A DNA stretch of 54,678 nt. It comes from a virus. This document shows positions 1 to 8,451 of this stretch, piece by piece. The stretch spans positions 1-54,678 of the IMG/VR virus record IMGVR_UViG_3300012919_001792; one strand, written 5' to 3'. The notes under the pieces were generated by a model that worked only from the letters and a program-made list of their open reading frames with translations, was not told the origin of the DNA and ran no database searches. The translations under genes and the position numbers were made by a program. Within the stretch, counting starts at the first letter, position 1, and every line of letters starts with the position of its first letter.

Positions 1-86
1 AGGCCACTGCGATCTATGTGAACAGCCTGAGTGACATTGCCAACACTCATGAAGTTCTTCATTGTGATAGTTTTTAATTTAAGCAT
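1..86 (-). CDS. 46: Recombination endonuclease subunit gp46 (SbcC/Rad50-like), 5' fragment
   Basis: Only the first 28 codons are inside the window; the gene runs off the left edge. Translation from the ATG at 86 begins MLKLKTITMKNFMSVGNVTQ, which matches the N-terminus of T4-like gp46, where the KNFMSVGN segment precedes the Walker A loop of the SMC-type ATPase. gp46 forms a complex with gp47 that resects DNA ends during phage recombination and host DNA breakdown. The start codon overlaps the stop of gene 47 by eight bases (ATGCTTAA), so the two are probably translationally coupled. A later ATG at 62 (MKNFMSVG) is possible but would lose a beta strand that family members have. The identification rests on a short segment plus the diagnostic neighbour. 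Confidence 0.87.
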   Translation of the reverse strand, partial: MLKLKTITMKNFMSVGNVTQAVHIDRSG

Positions 87-1101
87 TTAATCCTTGATAG
101 ATATCCGTTAGTAGTTTCTTGTCTATAAACTCGCTGTCAACTAAGTTTAATTGATTATACACTATTTGGTCAACACTTTCAACCTCTATATTTGCCTCTT
201 CAGCCCAATCAATTGCATGATCATCACGTTTGACTGGTACTAAACTGAATTCACGTAGGTTGTAATCTTTTGTCAGTGTTTCTTTGAGAAAGTTTGCTTC
301 TTCATAGCTAACATTTACATCCATTGCCACACGAGCATAAACATTGCTGTCCAAGTATTGTTCTGGTTTATCAACCAATTGGCTCAATGGTATTGTAATA
401 TACTTTGGTCCAGAATAGTCTACATACTCAGGCTTGCCTCCCCATTCCAAAAACATAGCACCACGTTCGTGATCCCAAGCATCTGCATAGTTGTGTCCAA
501 ACGGTGAACCCAAATAGTGTACGTTCTTTTTGCTTTGTCTTTTGTGAAAATGTCCTGAAAACACATATTCAGGATGTGCAAAATCATCTGCTTTGAGCTC
601 TCCGTGATCAGGCATGTCTACCATAGCATTCATTTTAAAGTAGGGCAACTCAAAATGTCCAAACACATAACGTGATTTGATCTTCTTCATGTTTTTCCAT
701 TCATCGCCTACTAACCACGGAACTAATGCAACACCGTTTTCTTCAAGCATAGCATCATTAACCATGTGTACATTATGATGCAATCCAGCATAAGGCATGC
801 TGTTTATTTCACGTTTTTCACGATAGTATAAATCATGATTGCCCATTATCATGTATACATTTTTAAATGTTTCTGCTAGAAAACCTACGTTGCTCACACT
901 ATAGTTTAATGTGCTGGTGTTCAGTGTAGCTCTATGGTGATGCCAATCGCCTAAGAATATACAGGTTTCAGCACCACGTTTCTTTGCTTCTTCACAGAAC
1001 CACAATACAAAAGCCTCACAATCATTGTTGTAGGTTCTATTGTTGTTTTTGTTGCCAAAATGAATATCTGTGAAACAAGCGACCTTGTCAAAAAATTGCA
1101 T
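79..1101 (-). CDS. 47: Recombination endonuclease subunit gp47 (SbcD/Mre11-like)
   Basis: This is the metallophosphoesterase nuclease subunit partnering gp46. All calcineurin-like metal-binding motifs are visible: D12-x-H14, GD52-WHHH, GN88-H89-D90, GH149 and GH184-F-H186. The length of 340 residues is normal for T4 gp47 (about 339). In T4 the gp46/gp47 complex processes double-strand ends for recombination-dependent replication. The gene lies between gene 55 (five bases upstream on the same strand) and gene 46 (eight-base overlap), so 55-47-46 is read as one minus-strand unit. The ATG at 1101 starts immediately before the first beta strand leading to the DIH motif, as in homologues, and no other start fits. 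Confidence 0.95.
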   Translation of the reverse strand: MQFFDKVACFTDIHFGNKNNNRTYNNDCEAFVLWFCEEAKKRGAETCIFLGDWHHHRATLNTSTLNYSVSNVGFLAETFKNVYMIMGNHDLYYREKREINSMPYAGLHHNVHMVNDAMLEENGVALVPWLVGDEWKNMKKIKSRYVFGHFELPYFKMNAMVDMPDHGELKADDFAHPEYVFSGHFHKRQSKKNVHYLGSPFGHNYADAWDHERGAMFLEWGGKPEYVDYSGPKYITIPLSQLVDKPEQYLDSNVYARVAMDVNVSYEEANFLKETLTKDYNLREFSLVPVKRDDHAIDWAEEANIEVESVDQIVYNQLNLVDSEFIDKKLLTDIYQGLNA

Positions 1102-1106
1102 TTGAT

Positions 1107-1964
1107 TTACCTGCTGGTTGGAGGAACTGTAGTATTCTCGTCAAGTTCTTTCATTTTCATTTCGTGTTCAATCTGTCTTGTCCAGCTAGGATTTTGTCCT
1201 GCTTCTATCAACAAGTCATCTCTGATGTTTTGATTGCGTTTTTCCAAATTTAGAACTCGTGTAAAGCTATTAGTTATGGCGGCTGTGTAGTATGCAAATG
1301 GATTCTGTGATTTGCTTTCGTCAAACTGCAAACCAATTTGTGATAGCTGTAGTAGTGCTTGACTACGCATTTCATCTACGTAGGTATAGCCACGCCAGTT
1401 ACTTCTCATACTATAACGTTGACACAACATCATAAACATTTTTGCTAGTTTAGGAGTTATTGTTCCGTGATCTATACTAAAATGTCCGTTGCCTAGTCCG
1501 CCTTCCCAGTGACTGCGTAGCACTTCTTCCCATTCTCCTTTTTTAAGTCTTACATGTTTGAAAGGAGGATAGTTACATCTTGAATGATGATCTGCTACAG
1601 TTTTTGGTTTGTTTTTTCGTTGTTCAAGCGGAATATGTTCAAATGTCATTATACGCACAACCAAATCATTTTTATCTATAGTGTCTGGATCTACAACAAA
1701 CTGATTTTGTTTTGGTTTTTGACTGCGTTTGCCATTCATTTCTTCCCATTCCAACATAGCTTGTTCGTACATACGTTCTTTCATACGTTTAGCTCTGTTG
1801 GCCTTGGCTTCTGCTATAGCTTCATCTGTGATGTCATCCATGCTTTGCACAATAACATCATATTCTGCATCTTCTTCTTCGTTGTACCAACAGAAACTAA
1901 GTTTGCTTTTGTGAATTTCTGCCAGCAAGTCTTTATTGTTAAGATAATTTACTCTTTTTGCCAT
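1107..1964 (-). CDS. 55: Late-transcription sigma factor gp55
   Basis: T4 gp55 family sigma factor, which with the clamp gp45 and co-activator gp33 directs host RNA polymerase to phage late promoters. The diagnostic part is residues about 199-255, including YVDEMRSQALLQLSQIGLQF and then NPFAYYTAAITNSFTRVLNL, equivalent to sigma region 2. The protein is 285 residues, longer than T4 gp55 (185), because of a charged N-terminal extension with a coiled-coil-like stretch at about 50-75. Minus-strand leader with AGAGG just before the ATG at 1964. A sigma70-type promoter with 17-base spacing sits 24 bases upstream, so the gene is probably expressed early by unmodified host polymerase, as expected for the factor that turns late genes on. 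Confidence 0.93.
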   Translation of the reverse strand: MAKRVNYLNNKDLLAEIHKSKLSFCWYNEEEDAEYDVIVQSMDDITDEAIAEAKANRAKRMKERMYEQAMLEWEEMNGKRSQKPKQNQFVVDPDTIDKNDLVVRIMTFEHIPLEQRKNKPKTVADHHSRCNYPPFKHVRLKKGEWEEVLRSHWEGGLGNGHFSIDHGTITPKLAKMFMMLCQRYSMRSNWRGYTYVDEMRSQALLQLSQIGLQFDESKSQNPFAYYTAAITNSFTRVLNLEKRNQNIRDDLLIEAGQNPSWTRQIEHEMKMKELDENTTVPPTSR

Positions 1965-1987
1965 TGAACCTCTTTCTATTCTGTGTT

Positions 1988-2016
1988 AGTATAGCGTGTC
2001 TACAACCAAAAGTCAA
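1988..2016 (-). promoter_or_regulatory. Sigma70-type promoter for gene 55
   Basis: Read on the minus strand: -35 TTGACT (2016-2011), a 17-base spacer, and -10 TATACT (1993-1988). Transcription would start near 1981, 17 bases before the gene 55 ATG. The same 17-base spacing occurs in the two other strong candidates of this window. Seen by eye, not tested. Confidence 0.72.
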
Positions 2017-2029
2017 CGGTTTTTCTCCT

Positions 2030-2044
2030 GGCTAAATACAATTA
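2030..2044 (+). promoter_or_regulatory. Probable late promoter (CTAAATA type)
   Basis: GGCTAAATACAATTA lies just upstream of the plus-strand structural block. The identical 15-mer is at 26306-26320, in front of the fibre genes. CTAAATA resembles the T4 late promoter TATAAATA read by the gp55 polymerase. With T4-like geometry the transcript would start near 2046 and give a leader of about 13 bases. Confidence 0.65.
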
Positions 2045-2058
2045 ACAGAGGTATTCGT

Positions 2059-2667
2059 ATGAGATTTAGTGAAATTACAGAAGCAGTAGCAGACAATGTC
2101 GTAGTTTTCTATGGCGGTAGATTCCAACCCATGCATCTTGCACACAAACAGGTTTATCAACATTTGGTTGAGAAGTTTGGACCCGCTAATGTATTTATCG
2201 CTACAACCTTCAGTCAAAAAGCACAAAAGGCACATGTTATGGGTGATTTCAGCAGTGATCCATTTACCTTTGATGAAAAGAAATCAATCATGTCTGCTAT
2301 GCATGGAATACCTGCAGATAGGATAGTAAACACAAATCCTTACAGACCAGATCCAAATCTAGTAGGACGAAAACCAGAATCTACTGCCGTTGTCATAGTA
2401 TACAGTGCCAAAGATGCTGGAAGATTAAGCACCAGCGGATCTCTAAAACCATACAAAGATGGTGAGCTACAACCAACAACTGAAGTGCCAGCCTATGTTT
2501 ATGTTGCACCTGAAATGATGGGTGGCATGAGTGCTAGTGACTTTAGATCAGCTATGAGCAGTGACAGTGATGAAACTGCAAAGAAAAAAGTGTTTCAGCA
2601 GTTTTTTGGAAAATTTGATCAAAAGGTCTTTGATTTTATAAACAAAAGGTTGAACAATGATAGCTGA
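2059..2667 (+). CDS. Nicotinamide-nucleotide adenylyltransferase-like nucleotidyltransferase
   Basis: A 202-residue member of the HxGH nucleotidyltransferase superfamily. GGRFQPMHLAHKQV at residues 19-32 gives the substrate-binding loop with H26-L-A-H29 in place of HxGH. MSASDFR near 156-162 matches the family's second nucleotide-binding motif (ISSTxxR). NadM/NatV-type enzymes join NMN and ATP to make NAD, and T4-like phages such as KVP40 carry NAD-salvage genes; the exact substrate here cannot be read. I start at the ATG at 2059 because AGAGG precedes it by seven bases and the late promoter lies upstream; a longer reading from 1996 would cross that promoter. The first residues, MRFSEITEA, resemble the MKTYQEF-type capsid-targeting peptide of T4 internal proteins. 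Confidence 0.8.
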   Translation: MRFSEITEAVADNVVVFYGGRFQPMHLAHKQVYQHLVEKFGPANVFIATTFSQKAQKAHVMGDFSSDPFTFDEKKSIMSAMHGIPADRIVNTNPYRPDPNLVGRKPESTAVVIVYSAKDAGRLSTSGSLKPYKDGELQPTTEVPAYVYVAPEMMGGMSASDFRSAMSSDSDETAKKKVFQQFFGKFDQKVFDFINKRLNNDS

Positions 2668-3253
2668 TAAACGTGCTAGGTTAACAGTCAAAGGTAGTTA
2701 CAATTTACCACTACAAGGTCCAGGACAAAATTTGAAAGCAAGTGGAGATGCTAAAAGTTTGGTTTTTCCATACAATCCTACTATTACATATTCAAGACCA
2801 GCAAATTATGGAGCATATGATCTTGCTCACACAAACTATCAACCTAGATTTTTTAGCAATACTTCATCGCCAAACATACAGTTAACAGCATTGTTTACCA
2901 ACAATACTGTTGATGAAATGAATTATACCATTGGAGCACTGCATTTTTTACGTGTGGTAAGTTTGATGCACTATGGTGAGAATGATGAATTTAGAGGTAC
3001 ACCACCACCCGTTTTGCTTTTTAGTGCATATGGTAAAAACAACTATCAAAATTTTCCAGTGGTTGTAACATCCGTTGATTATACGTTGGACAGCGATTTA
3101 GATTATGTTGAGTCTGAAGATGGAACTAATTTGCCAGCACAACTGTTTATTGCAGTTTCACTAGCACATCAGCCTGATTTGATTTCTACAAGAAAAGATT
3201 TTACAATTGATGCTATAGCAAATGGCAGTTTATTGGGTAGAGGATTTATATAA
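2657..3253 (+). CDS. Baseplate tail-tube initiator/cap-like protein (gp48/gp54 type)
   Basis: A 198-residue protein of the kind found beside gene 53 in T4-like marine phages. The segment FPYNPTITYSRPANYGAYDL (about 36-55), then FRGTPPPVLLFSAYG and a C-terminal beta region around FPVVVTSVDYTLDSDLDYVE, match the tail-tube-like fold of baseplate tube-initiator proteins as I remember them. gp54 and gp48 sit on the hub and nucleate tube polymerisation. It is shorter than T4 gp54 (320) or gp48 (364), and I cannot decide between them. The ATG overlaps the end of the previous gene by 11 bases behind AAAAGG, and its stop overlaps the gene 53 start as TAATG. Confidence 0.68.
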   Translation: MIADKRARLTVKGSYNLPLQGPGQNLKASGDAKSLVFPYNPTITYSRPANYGAYDLAHTNYQPRFFSNTSSPNIQLTALFTNNTVDEMNYTIGALHFLRVVSLMHYGENDEFRGTPPPVLLFSAYGKNNYQNFPVVVTSVDYTLDSDLDYVESEDGTNLPAQLFIAVSLAHQPDLISTRKDFTIDAIANGSLLGRGFI

Positions 3254-3552
3254 TGACCTATTATCGTAATGACAGTCATCTTGCTGGTACTAAAACAAAT
3301 TCTAAATTTACAGAATTATATGAACCAGCTAATCAATTATTCAATAGTGATATACAAAAGGTTACCATTGAATCCAAGCACAATAGACGACCAGATCTAG
3401 CCGCACAGGATCTACTGGGCAATCATAGGCTATGGTGGATATTCATGCACTTCAATCCTGACACACTCAAAGATCCAGTAGCAGATTTTACTTCAGGAAA
3501 AATTATAAATGTTCCTAAACAAAAAGCAAGCACAAGCACAGTGAGGCTGTAA
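3253..3552 (+). CDS. 53: Baseplate wedge subunit gp53
   Basis: A 99-residue gp53-like wedge protein. The family signature runs from RRPDLAAQDLLGNHRLWWIF (residues about 45-64) through NPDTLKDPVADFTSGKIINVP, the LysM-like part of gp53. T4 gp53 is about twice as long (196), so this is a minimal form, as in cyanophages. gp53 locks neighbouring wedges around the hub. It starts at TAATG with the previous gene, and the following gene begins one base after its stop, so translation is tightly coupled within the baseplate block. Confidence 0.88.
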   Translation: MTYYRNDSHLAGTKTNSKFTELYEPANQLFNSDIQKVTIESKHNRRPDLAAQDLLGNHRLWWIFMHFNPDTLKDPVADFTSGKIINVPKQKASTSTVRL

Positions 3553-3553
3553 T

Positions 3554-6427
3554 ATGCCAAAAAATATCATAGATGTAATGAATGACACTTTTGACACTAC
3601 CGGTAGACCTGGTGATGATGTTAAAATTATTGAAATACCAGATTTCATAACTGGTGGTGAAATAGAAATCAATAAAGGTGCTGATGTAGAAGATGATAAC
3701 GAAGAGCTTGATCTAAGTGGTTTGAGAAAAGACAACAAAGTTACAAAACCAAAAATATCAGATGATTTTTACAATGATGCAATTATACGTGAGTCAGAAT
3801 ATAGAAAAAGCAAAGAACTAGATGCATACAAAGATGAACTAGCCAGTGAGTTACCACAGCAGGTATGGCAAGAAAATATCCTCAATAACTTTGACAATCC
3901 TACCTATCATCTAACTTTGTACGTTGGTACCAAACCAGATATACAACTAGATCAATACAAACAACGAGGAGTTATTGTAGCTGAAACTGGATCTACTACA
4001 CGTTTTCACATTGATAATCTTGAAGTAGCATCTCCTGTAGGCGGAAGTGAAATAGTTTCAACAGTGGCACCTCAGATTACATTTCAAATTACTGAACCAA
4101 ATGGTGCTGGATTTTTTCCAGCGGCAATTACAGCAACAAAACAAATGGGCATTCCGCAGTTTATCAAGGCTGGATTTGCACTGGAAGTAAGATTCAAAGG
4201 CAGAAACAAAAGCACCAGCCAGCCATCAAACATAGGTGGCGGAGTGTGGGTTTACAAACTTGTAGTGCTGGACATACAAACCAAACATGGTGTTGATGGT
4301 AGTACATACTTTTTTACCACACGAGCAACAAGTCAAATAGCAAATCAACAGGAGTTTGCAACCGTCAAAGAAGAAATCACACTTAGAAATGTTGGAACAC
4401 TTGGAGAAGCTCTCAAAGATTTGGAAACAAAGCTAACACGATATCATAGGAATTTGGCAATAACCAAAGGTTCACAAACTGAAGATGAAGTAGTGATTAA
4501 ATTTCCTGGCGAGTGGAGCAAATGGGAGATCTTAGTAGTAGATGCTATTGAAAGCACAGACAAACAAAAAGTAACAAATACTGTACTAGAATCTGGTACA
4601 CTTATCAAACATTTTTTAGGAACATTGGTCTACTATACAAAACAGTTTGCAGAAAGACTGAAAGATGCAGGTGCTCATATTGACAATGATAATAAGTTTC
4701 AAGTAAAAGATTATCTAGGCAAGTACTACAAAATAAAAACTGATGTAGAATTCAAAGATCAATTTGATGAAGCTAGACAAGACTATCCTAAGATTATCAC
4801 TTATGAAATAATTGAAGTATTGGAAAGAATACAAGTCAAAGAATCACGCTTGAAAGATCTACTTGACGATAAAAGAAAGCAAGAAGCTACAGTGGCGTTG
4901 ATGATTAGGAAACAACTATTAAACAAAAGATACGATTATCTCAACACTGGATTGAATACAGAAGTAATACAATTTGAAGCAACACTTGATCAATCGCATA
5001 TTGTACCAGAAGCTATCTATGAAGGTACTACCAGCTATCCACGTAATACAGTAGCAAAAACAACTGAGGCTGTAACTCGAGAACAAGCTCTATCACCAAA
5101 TGCAAGCTATCAAACACTTCTACTAGCTGAAAAACAAGCAAAACAAGCCGTTCAAGAAGCTAGAAGAAAATTAACCGATCTTGAACGTTCTGGAAGAATA
5201 GAGTTTGAAGAAAAACAATTATACAATGAGCTAAAAAAAGCAGAAGCAGATGCTGTAAAATACAGAGATGAAATATCAGCTTTACGACAAGCAAAAGTAC
5301 AACAAAAAATTATTAGTGCTGACTATCTTGGAGACGTTGTAACTTCTACAGAAAATCTGCTAAGAGAAAGATACCTACCGGTTAAAACCAAACGTAACAC
5401 TACAACAGATCTATCTGCAATGCTTACTCTAGTTAGAGAAAGACAAATGATCACCAAGCATTTGCTTAATATTGAGTTGGGCATAAAAGGAGATCCATAC
5501 TGGTTAGGAGAACCAAGTTTCTATGAAGATACCGGTGGTGGTGCTCAATTACACGAAGACAGTACTTTTCCATACGATACCGGACCGCCTTTCTTTTTGT
5601 TCAGCATGTTTTTTCCAACAAACTATGATGGCAACGGACAAAGCAGACCATTGTTTAACGCACTATACAGTGGCGTGTATCAAACGTTTACAGTAATACA
5701 CTCGATGAGAGGTGGGCAATATCAAATTTTTATGACAGCAAAACGTGACACCCAAATACAAGAAGAAGTGGTAAAACAGATGGTTGATAATCTAAAGTTT
5801 GAATTACCAGATGGCAAAGACAAACCAACTGTAACTGAAAAAGACGGCAAAGATGAACAACCTAAAACAAGCGACGGTGCTACAGATCTAGGAACAGGCC
5901 CACCTGTATCAGAAGATTTATATGAAAGACAAAAACGTGCAGTTGATGTGCTAATGGAAGAAGGACTCACTAGAGATCAAGCCATTGGTATGGTTGCTAA
6001 CCTTACAGCGGAGAGTGCCTTGCGAACAGATGCCATCAATAGAAACGATGGCGGACCAGGCAAGCACAGTGAAGGTTTGGCACAATGGAATAGAACTAGA
6101 CTGGACAATCTCAAAAACTTTGCAGGAGTGCCTCTTAGTACGCCAACAAAAGACATACCATTTGATACACAGCTTAGATATATTGCACACGAATTCAAAG
6201 GCAGTGGTGGCAATGGTGGTGGTAGTGAATCAGCCGCATGGAACAAAATGCAGAGTGCAAATAATTTACAAGAAGCCACCATCGCTGGTAACTACTATGA
6301 AAGATTCAAAGACTACACAGATCCACCTTCAAGCACTAACGAAGTTGGACACAGAATTAAAATTGCAAATGAACTAGTTAATAGATTGAACTCTGAATCA
6401 GATCCAAAAAATGAAGGTATAAATTAA
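3554..6427 (+). CDS. Baseplate/hub structural protein with C-terminal tail lysozyme domain
   Basis: A 957-residue virion protein. Residues about 110-330 form a beta-rich domain (PTYHLTLYVGTKP onward) that I read as baseplate hub-like. Residues about 500-600 are a charged coiled coil (AEKQAKQAVQEARRKLTDLE). After an acidic linker, about 787-950 match the phage tail lysozyme family: AVDVLMEEGLTRDQAIGMVA, then E820 in LTAESAL as the probable catalytic acid, then SEGLAQWNRTRL. In T4 the lysozyme is inside gp5; here gp5, the next gene, lacks it, so this protein probably cleaves peptidoglycan during injection. Starts one base after the gene 53 stop and ends as TAATG with gene 5. The lysozyme call is firm; the hub role of the N-terminus is inferred. 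Confidence 0.8.
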   Translation: MPKNIIDVMNDTFDTTGRPGDDVKIIEIPDFITGGEIEINKGADVEDDNEELDLSGLRKDNKVTKPKISDDFYNDAIIRESEYRKSKELDAYKDELASELPQQVWQENILNNFDNPTYHLTLYVGTKPDIQLDQYKQRGVIVAETGSTTRFHIDNLEVASPVGGSEIVSTVAPQITFQITEPNGAGFFPAAITATKQMGIPQFIKAGFALEVRFKGRNKSTSQPSNIGGGVWVYKLVVLDIQTKHGVDGSTYFFTTRATSQIANQQEFATVKEEITLRNVGTLGEALKDLETKLTRYHRNLAITKGSQTEDEVVIKFPGEWSKWEILVVDAIESTDKQKVTNTVLESGTLIKHFLGTLVYYTKQFAERLKDAGAHIDNDNKFQVKDYLGKYYKIKTDVEFKDQFDEARQDYPKIITYEIIEVLERIQVKESRLKDLLDDKRKQEATVALMIRKQLLNKRYDYLNTGLNTEVIQFEATLDQSHIVPEAIYEGTTSYPRNTVAKTTEAVTREQALSPNASYQTLLLAEKQAKQAVQEARRKLTDLERSGRIEFEEKQLYNELKKAEADAVKYRDEISALRQAKVQQKIISADYLGDVVTSTENLLRERYLPVKTKRNTTTDLSAMLTLVRERQMITKHLLNIELGIKGDPYWLGEPSFYEDTGGGAQLHEDSTFPYDTGPPFFLFSMFFPTNYDGNGQSRPLFNALYSGVYQTFTVIHSMRGGQYQIFMTAKRDTQIQEEVVKQMVDNLKFELPDGKDKPTVTEKDGKDEQPKTSDGATDLGTGPPVSEDLYERQKRAVDVLMEEGLTRDQAIGMVANLTAESALRTDAINRNDGGPGKHSEGLAQWNRTRLDNLKNFAGVPLSTPTKDIPFDTQLRYIAHEFKGSGGNGGGSESAAWNKMQSANNLQEATIAGNYYERFKDYTDPPSSTNEVGHRIKIANELVNRLNSESDPKNEGIN

Positions 6428-7668
6428 TGAGCAAAAATTGGACAACTAGAAATACTACTATGGGACATGCTGATGGCAAAATGGATATGCCATCAAGCCA
6501 CAAGCAACTTCCTAAACAGGGATTGTACCTAGCAAGAGTGGTCAACAACAGCGATCAACAGTACAATGGTAGATTTACAGTTGAACTATTGGACAGCATG
6601 AATGAACCTACAACCACGCCTGATCCAGCAGGCCATACCGGAACATTTACTGTAATACCTACTTCGCCTTTTGGTGGTACTACTGACGCTAGTGTTGCCA
6701 CTGACAATAAAAAATATGCAACCAGTCAAAAAAGTTATGGTATGTCTCCGCAAGCACCTCCAATTGGAGCTACTGTTCTTGTGTTTTTTATCAAAGAACA
6801 ACAAGAAGGTTTTTATATGGGTAGCATATATGACGTTGATAGAAACTACAGTATTCCAGGACTAGCTCATGCAAAAATAAATGAAAGAGGTGATAGAGGA
6901 CCTGCTAGTGAACTCAATCCAAACAATAAAGATTATGAAAAGAAAATTAGAGGTGTACACCCTGGGTTTGCAAACACAGTAGAAGCAGGTTTGGCAGGTG
7001 ATTATATTAGAGGATTGAACAGTAGTGGTATGCGAAGAGATACCATCAACAATGCATTTGGATTTACAACTGCCAGTGGACATAGTTTTGTAATGGATGA
7101 TGGCGGTAGTGCAGGCACAGATGCTGGTGTTAGAATACGTACAGCCAGTGGAGCTCAAATACTGCTACACGATGAGGCCGCAACAATTTATATCAACAAT
7201 GCAGTGGGCAGTGCTTATATTGAAATTGACAATGCAGGACATGTTGATGTTTACAGTGCAACCAGTTTCAATGTGCATGCTGAAGAACAGATAAATTTTA
7301 AAACAGGTGGTGCATTCAATGTTGAAGCAAACAGCATCAACCTTAAAAGTATTCAAGCTGGCATAAAAATGGAAAGTGCAACAGGCAAAATTGAAATGCA
7401 CAGTGCAACTGATGTTACTATAAGTGCAGACGGTAACGGCAACCTAAATTTTAGCAGTGGTAATCTACGTGCTACTGCAAATAGAATTGACTGGAATGGA
7501 CCACCAGCAGATAAGGCCGAAAAGCCTGAAAAAGGTGCTCTCGCTAGAAACACTGGAGTTAAAGAAAGTATAGCTGGCAGAGTGCCAGAACATGAGCCAT
7601 GGGGCGGGCGTGATACATTTGCCGCCGGTTCAGCCGCCGGAGCAGAATCTAAAGCAGGACCAAGATAA
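6427..7668 (+). CDS. 5: Baseplate hub spike gp5-like (OB fold plus beta-helix, no lysozyme)
   Basis: A 413-residue central spike protein. Residues about 27-150 form the OB-fold of gp5/VgrG-type proteins, from GLYLARVVNNSDQQYNGRF to GATVLVFFIKEQQEGFYMGS. About 205-365 is a repetitive beta-helix with short strands alternating with turns (for example SATSFNVHAEEQINFKTGG, then IKMESATGKIEMHSATDVTI). The C-terminus carries RVPEHEPWGGR, a gp5-type motif. The T4 muramidase domain between OB fold and helix is absent; a lysozyme domain is on the preceding gene product. Trimeric spikes of this kind pierce the outer membrane. TAATG overlaps link it to genes on both sides. Confidence 0.87.
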   Translation: MSKNWTTRNTTMGHADGKMDMPSSHKQLPKQGLYLARVVNNSDQQYNGRFTVELLDSMNEPTTTPDPAGHTGTFTVIPTSPFGGTTDASVATDNKKYATSQKSYGMSPQAPPIGATVLVFFIKEQQEGFYMGSIYDVDRNYSIPGLAHAKINERGDRGPASELNPNNKDYEKKIRGVHPGFANTVEAGLAGDYIRGLNSSGMRRDTINNAFGFTTASGHSFVMDDGGSAGTDAGVRIRTASGAQILLHDEAATIYINNAVGSAYIEIDNAGHVDVYSATSFNVHAEEQINFKTGGAFNVEANSINLKSIQAGIKMESATGKIEMHSATDVTISADGNGNLNFSSGNLRATANRIDWNGPPADKAEKPEKGALARNTGVKESIAGRVPEHEPWGGRDTFAAGSAAGAESKAGPR

Positions 7669-8420
7669 TGACTTACAGTGCAACACCAACTGGATCTGGA
7701 AGAACACTACAAACACTACAATCATATCCTAGTGCAAAGTTGATAGAATGGAGTGATTTTACTGTTAAAGACTCGTTGGATGCTACAGTTATTGAACCTA
7801 TAGAAAATCGTGAACTGAGTGCGAAAGCGGTGAGTGTATTACTTTTGAAATACGTTTACAAAATGTACACAGTAAATGGTGTTATAGGCTACAACACTTT
7901 AGACACAAACAAAACCTACACCTATGGTATCAGCGAAGCAGATGCATTCAGTGATTGGATAATTGGTATAAAGAAACTTGAAAAAGGTTTAAAAAATGTA
8001 TTGCCTGCAAAATTTACTATTACTCAATCTCAGTATGATGCACTAGTGCTATTTTTTGTTGTGACAGGACAAATAAACAAAGTTCAAATTGTTGAAGGTT
8101 CGTTTGATTTAAAGAATGATATTTTAGCTGGAAACTGGGAAACAGTGGCAAGCAAAATATCATATGACAGTAGAGATTTCAACATAAGCAGACAAATTGG
8201 CTCCATGATGATACTAGGCGATTATGGACAACCATTACCACGTACTTGGATGCGTAACAAAGGAATACAAGTCACTCGAAGACAATATGAATTTTTAATC
8301 GATGGATATCAGATTAGACAAGCAGAACACAGTTACTATCGTGAAACCCAAAAATTCTTGCCAAATATGAGTGAAATGCGTCAAAGAGAAGTAGTAACGT
8401 ACTATAGAGCAAATCCTTAA
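7668..8420 (+). CDS. Structural protein with a degenerate GH24 lysozyme-like fold
   Basis: A 250-residue protein after gene 5. Residues about 60-195 follow the layout of GH24 (T4-type) lysozymes: YTVNGVIGYNT where T4 has the TIGIGH strand, the helix signature ITQSQYDALVLFFVVTG (usually LTQNQFDALVSFAFNxG), LKNDILAGNWETVASKI (usually LLRKLNAGDY), and ISRQIGSMMILGDYG (usually LVRRRxAExxLFLG). The catalytic Glu that should precede the beta hairpin is not visible, so it is probably not a working muramidase and may be a structural or ligand-binding relic. Conserved tryptophans and a polar C-terminus (about 200-250) follow. Coupled to gene 5 by TAATG. The fold call is by pattern, not alignment. Confidence 0.6.
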   Translation: MTYSATPTGSGRTLQTLQSYPSAKLIEWSDFTVKDSLDATVIEPIENRELSAKAVSVLLLKYVYKMYTVNGVIGYNTLDTNKTYTYGISEADAFSDWIIGIKKLEKGLKNVLPAKFTITQSQYDALVLFFVVTGQINKVQIVEGSFDLKNDILAGNWETVASKISYDSRDFNISRQIGSMMILGDYGQPLPRTWMRNKGIQVTRRQYEFLIDGYQIRQAEHSYYRETQKFLPNMSEMRQREVVTYYRANP

Positions 8421-8434
8421 AACCACGGTTTTTT
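8419..8434 (+). terminator. Possible weak terminator hairpin with T run
   Basis: AAAACCACGGTTTTTT immediately after the stop codon: a short AT-rich inverted repeat (AAAAC, loop CACG, GTTTT) running into six T. The stem is weak; support is its place at a transcription-unit boundary just before a late-promoter-like element. Confidence 0.3.
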
Positions 8435-8436
8435 AG

Positions 8437-8446
8437 CTCATAAATA
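8437..8446 (+). promoter_or_regulatory. Possible late promoter before gene 25
   Basis: CTCATAAATA (8437-8446) resembles TATAAATA and the CTAAATA elements at 2032 and 26308. The predicted start of transcription would fall at or next to the gene 25 ATG at 8452, giving a leaderless message, so either the element is weak or gene 25 is also read from upstream. Confidence 0.42.
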
Positions 8447-8451
8447 AATGT

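Noticed and set aside
1584-1967. Plus-strand open frames opposite gene 55 and opposite many minus-strand genes.
   Set aside because: They are antisense shadows with Phe/Cys/Ser-rich composition, no ribosome sites and no family resemblance.
1996-2058. Longer N-terminus for the NMN-adenylyltransferase-like gene.
   Set aside because: It would cover the late-promoter element and lacks a ribosome site; the ATG at 2059 has AGAGG and matches family length.
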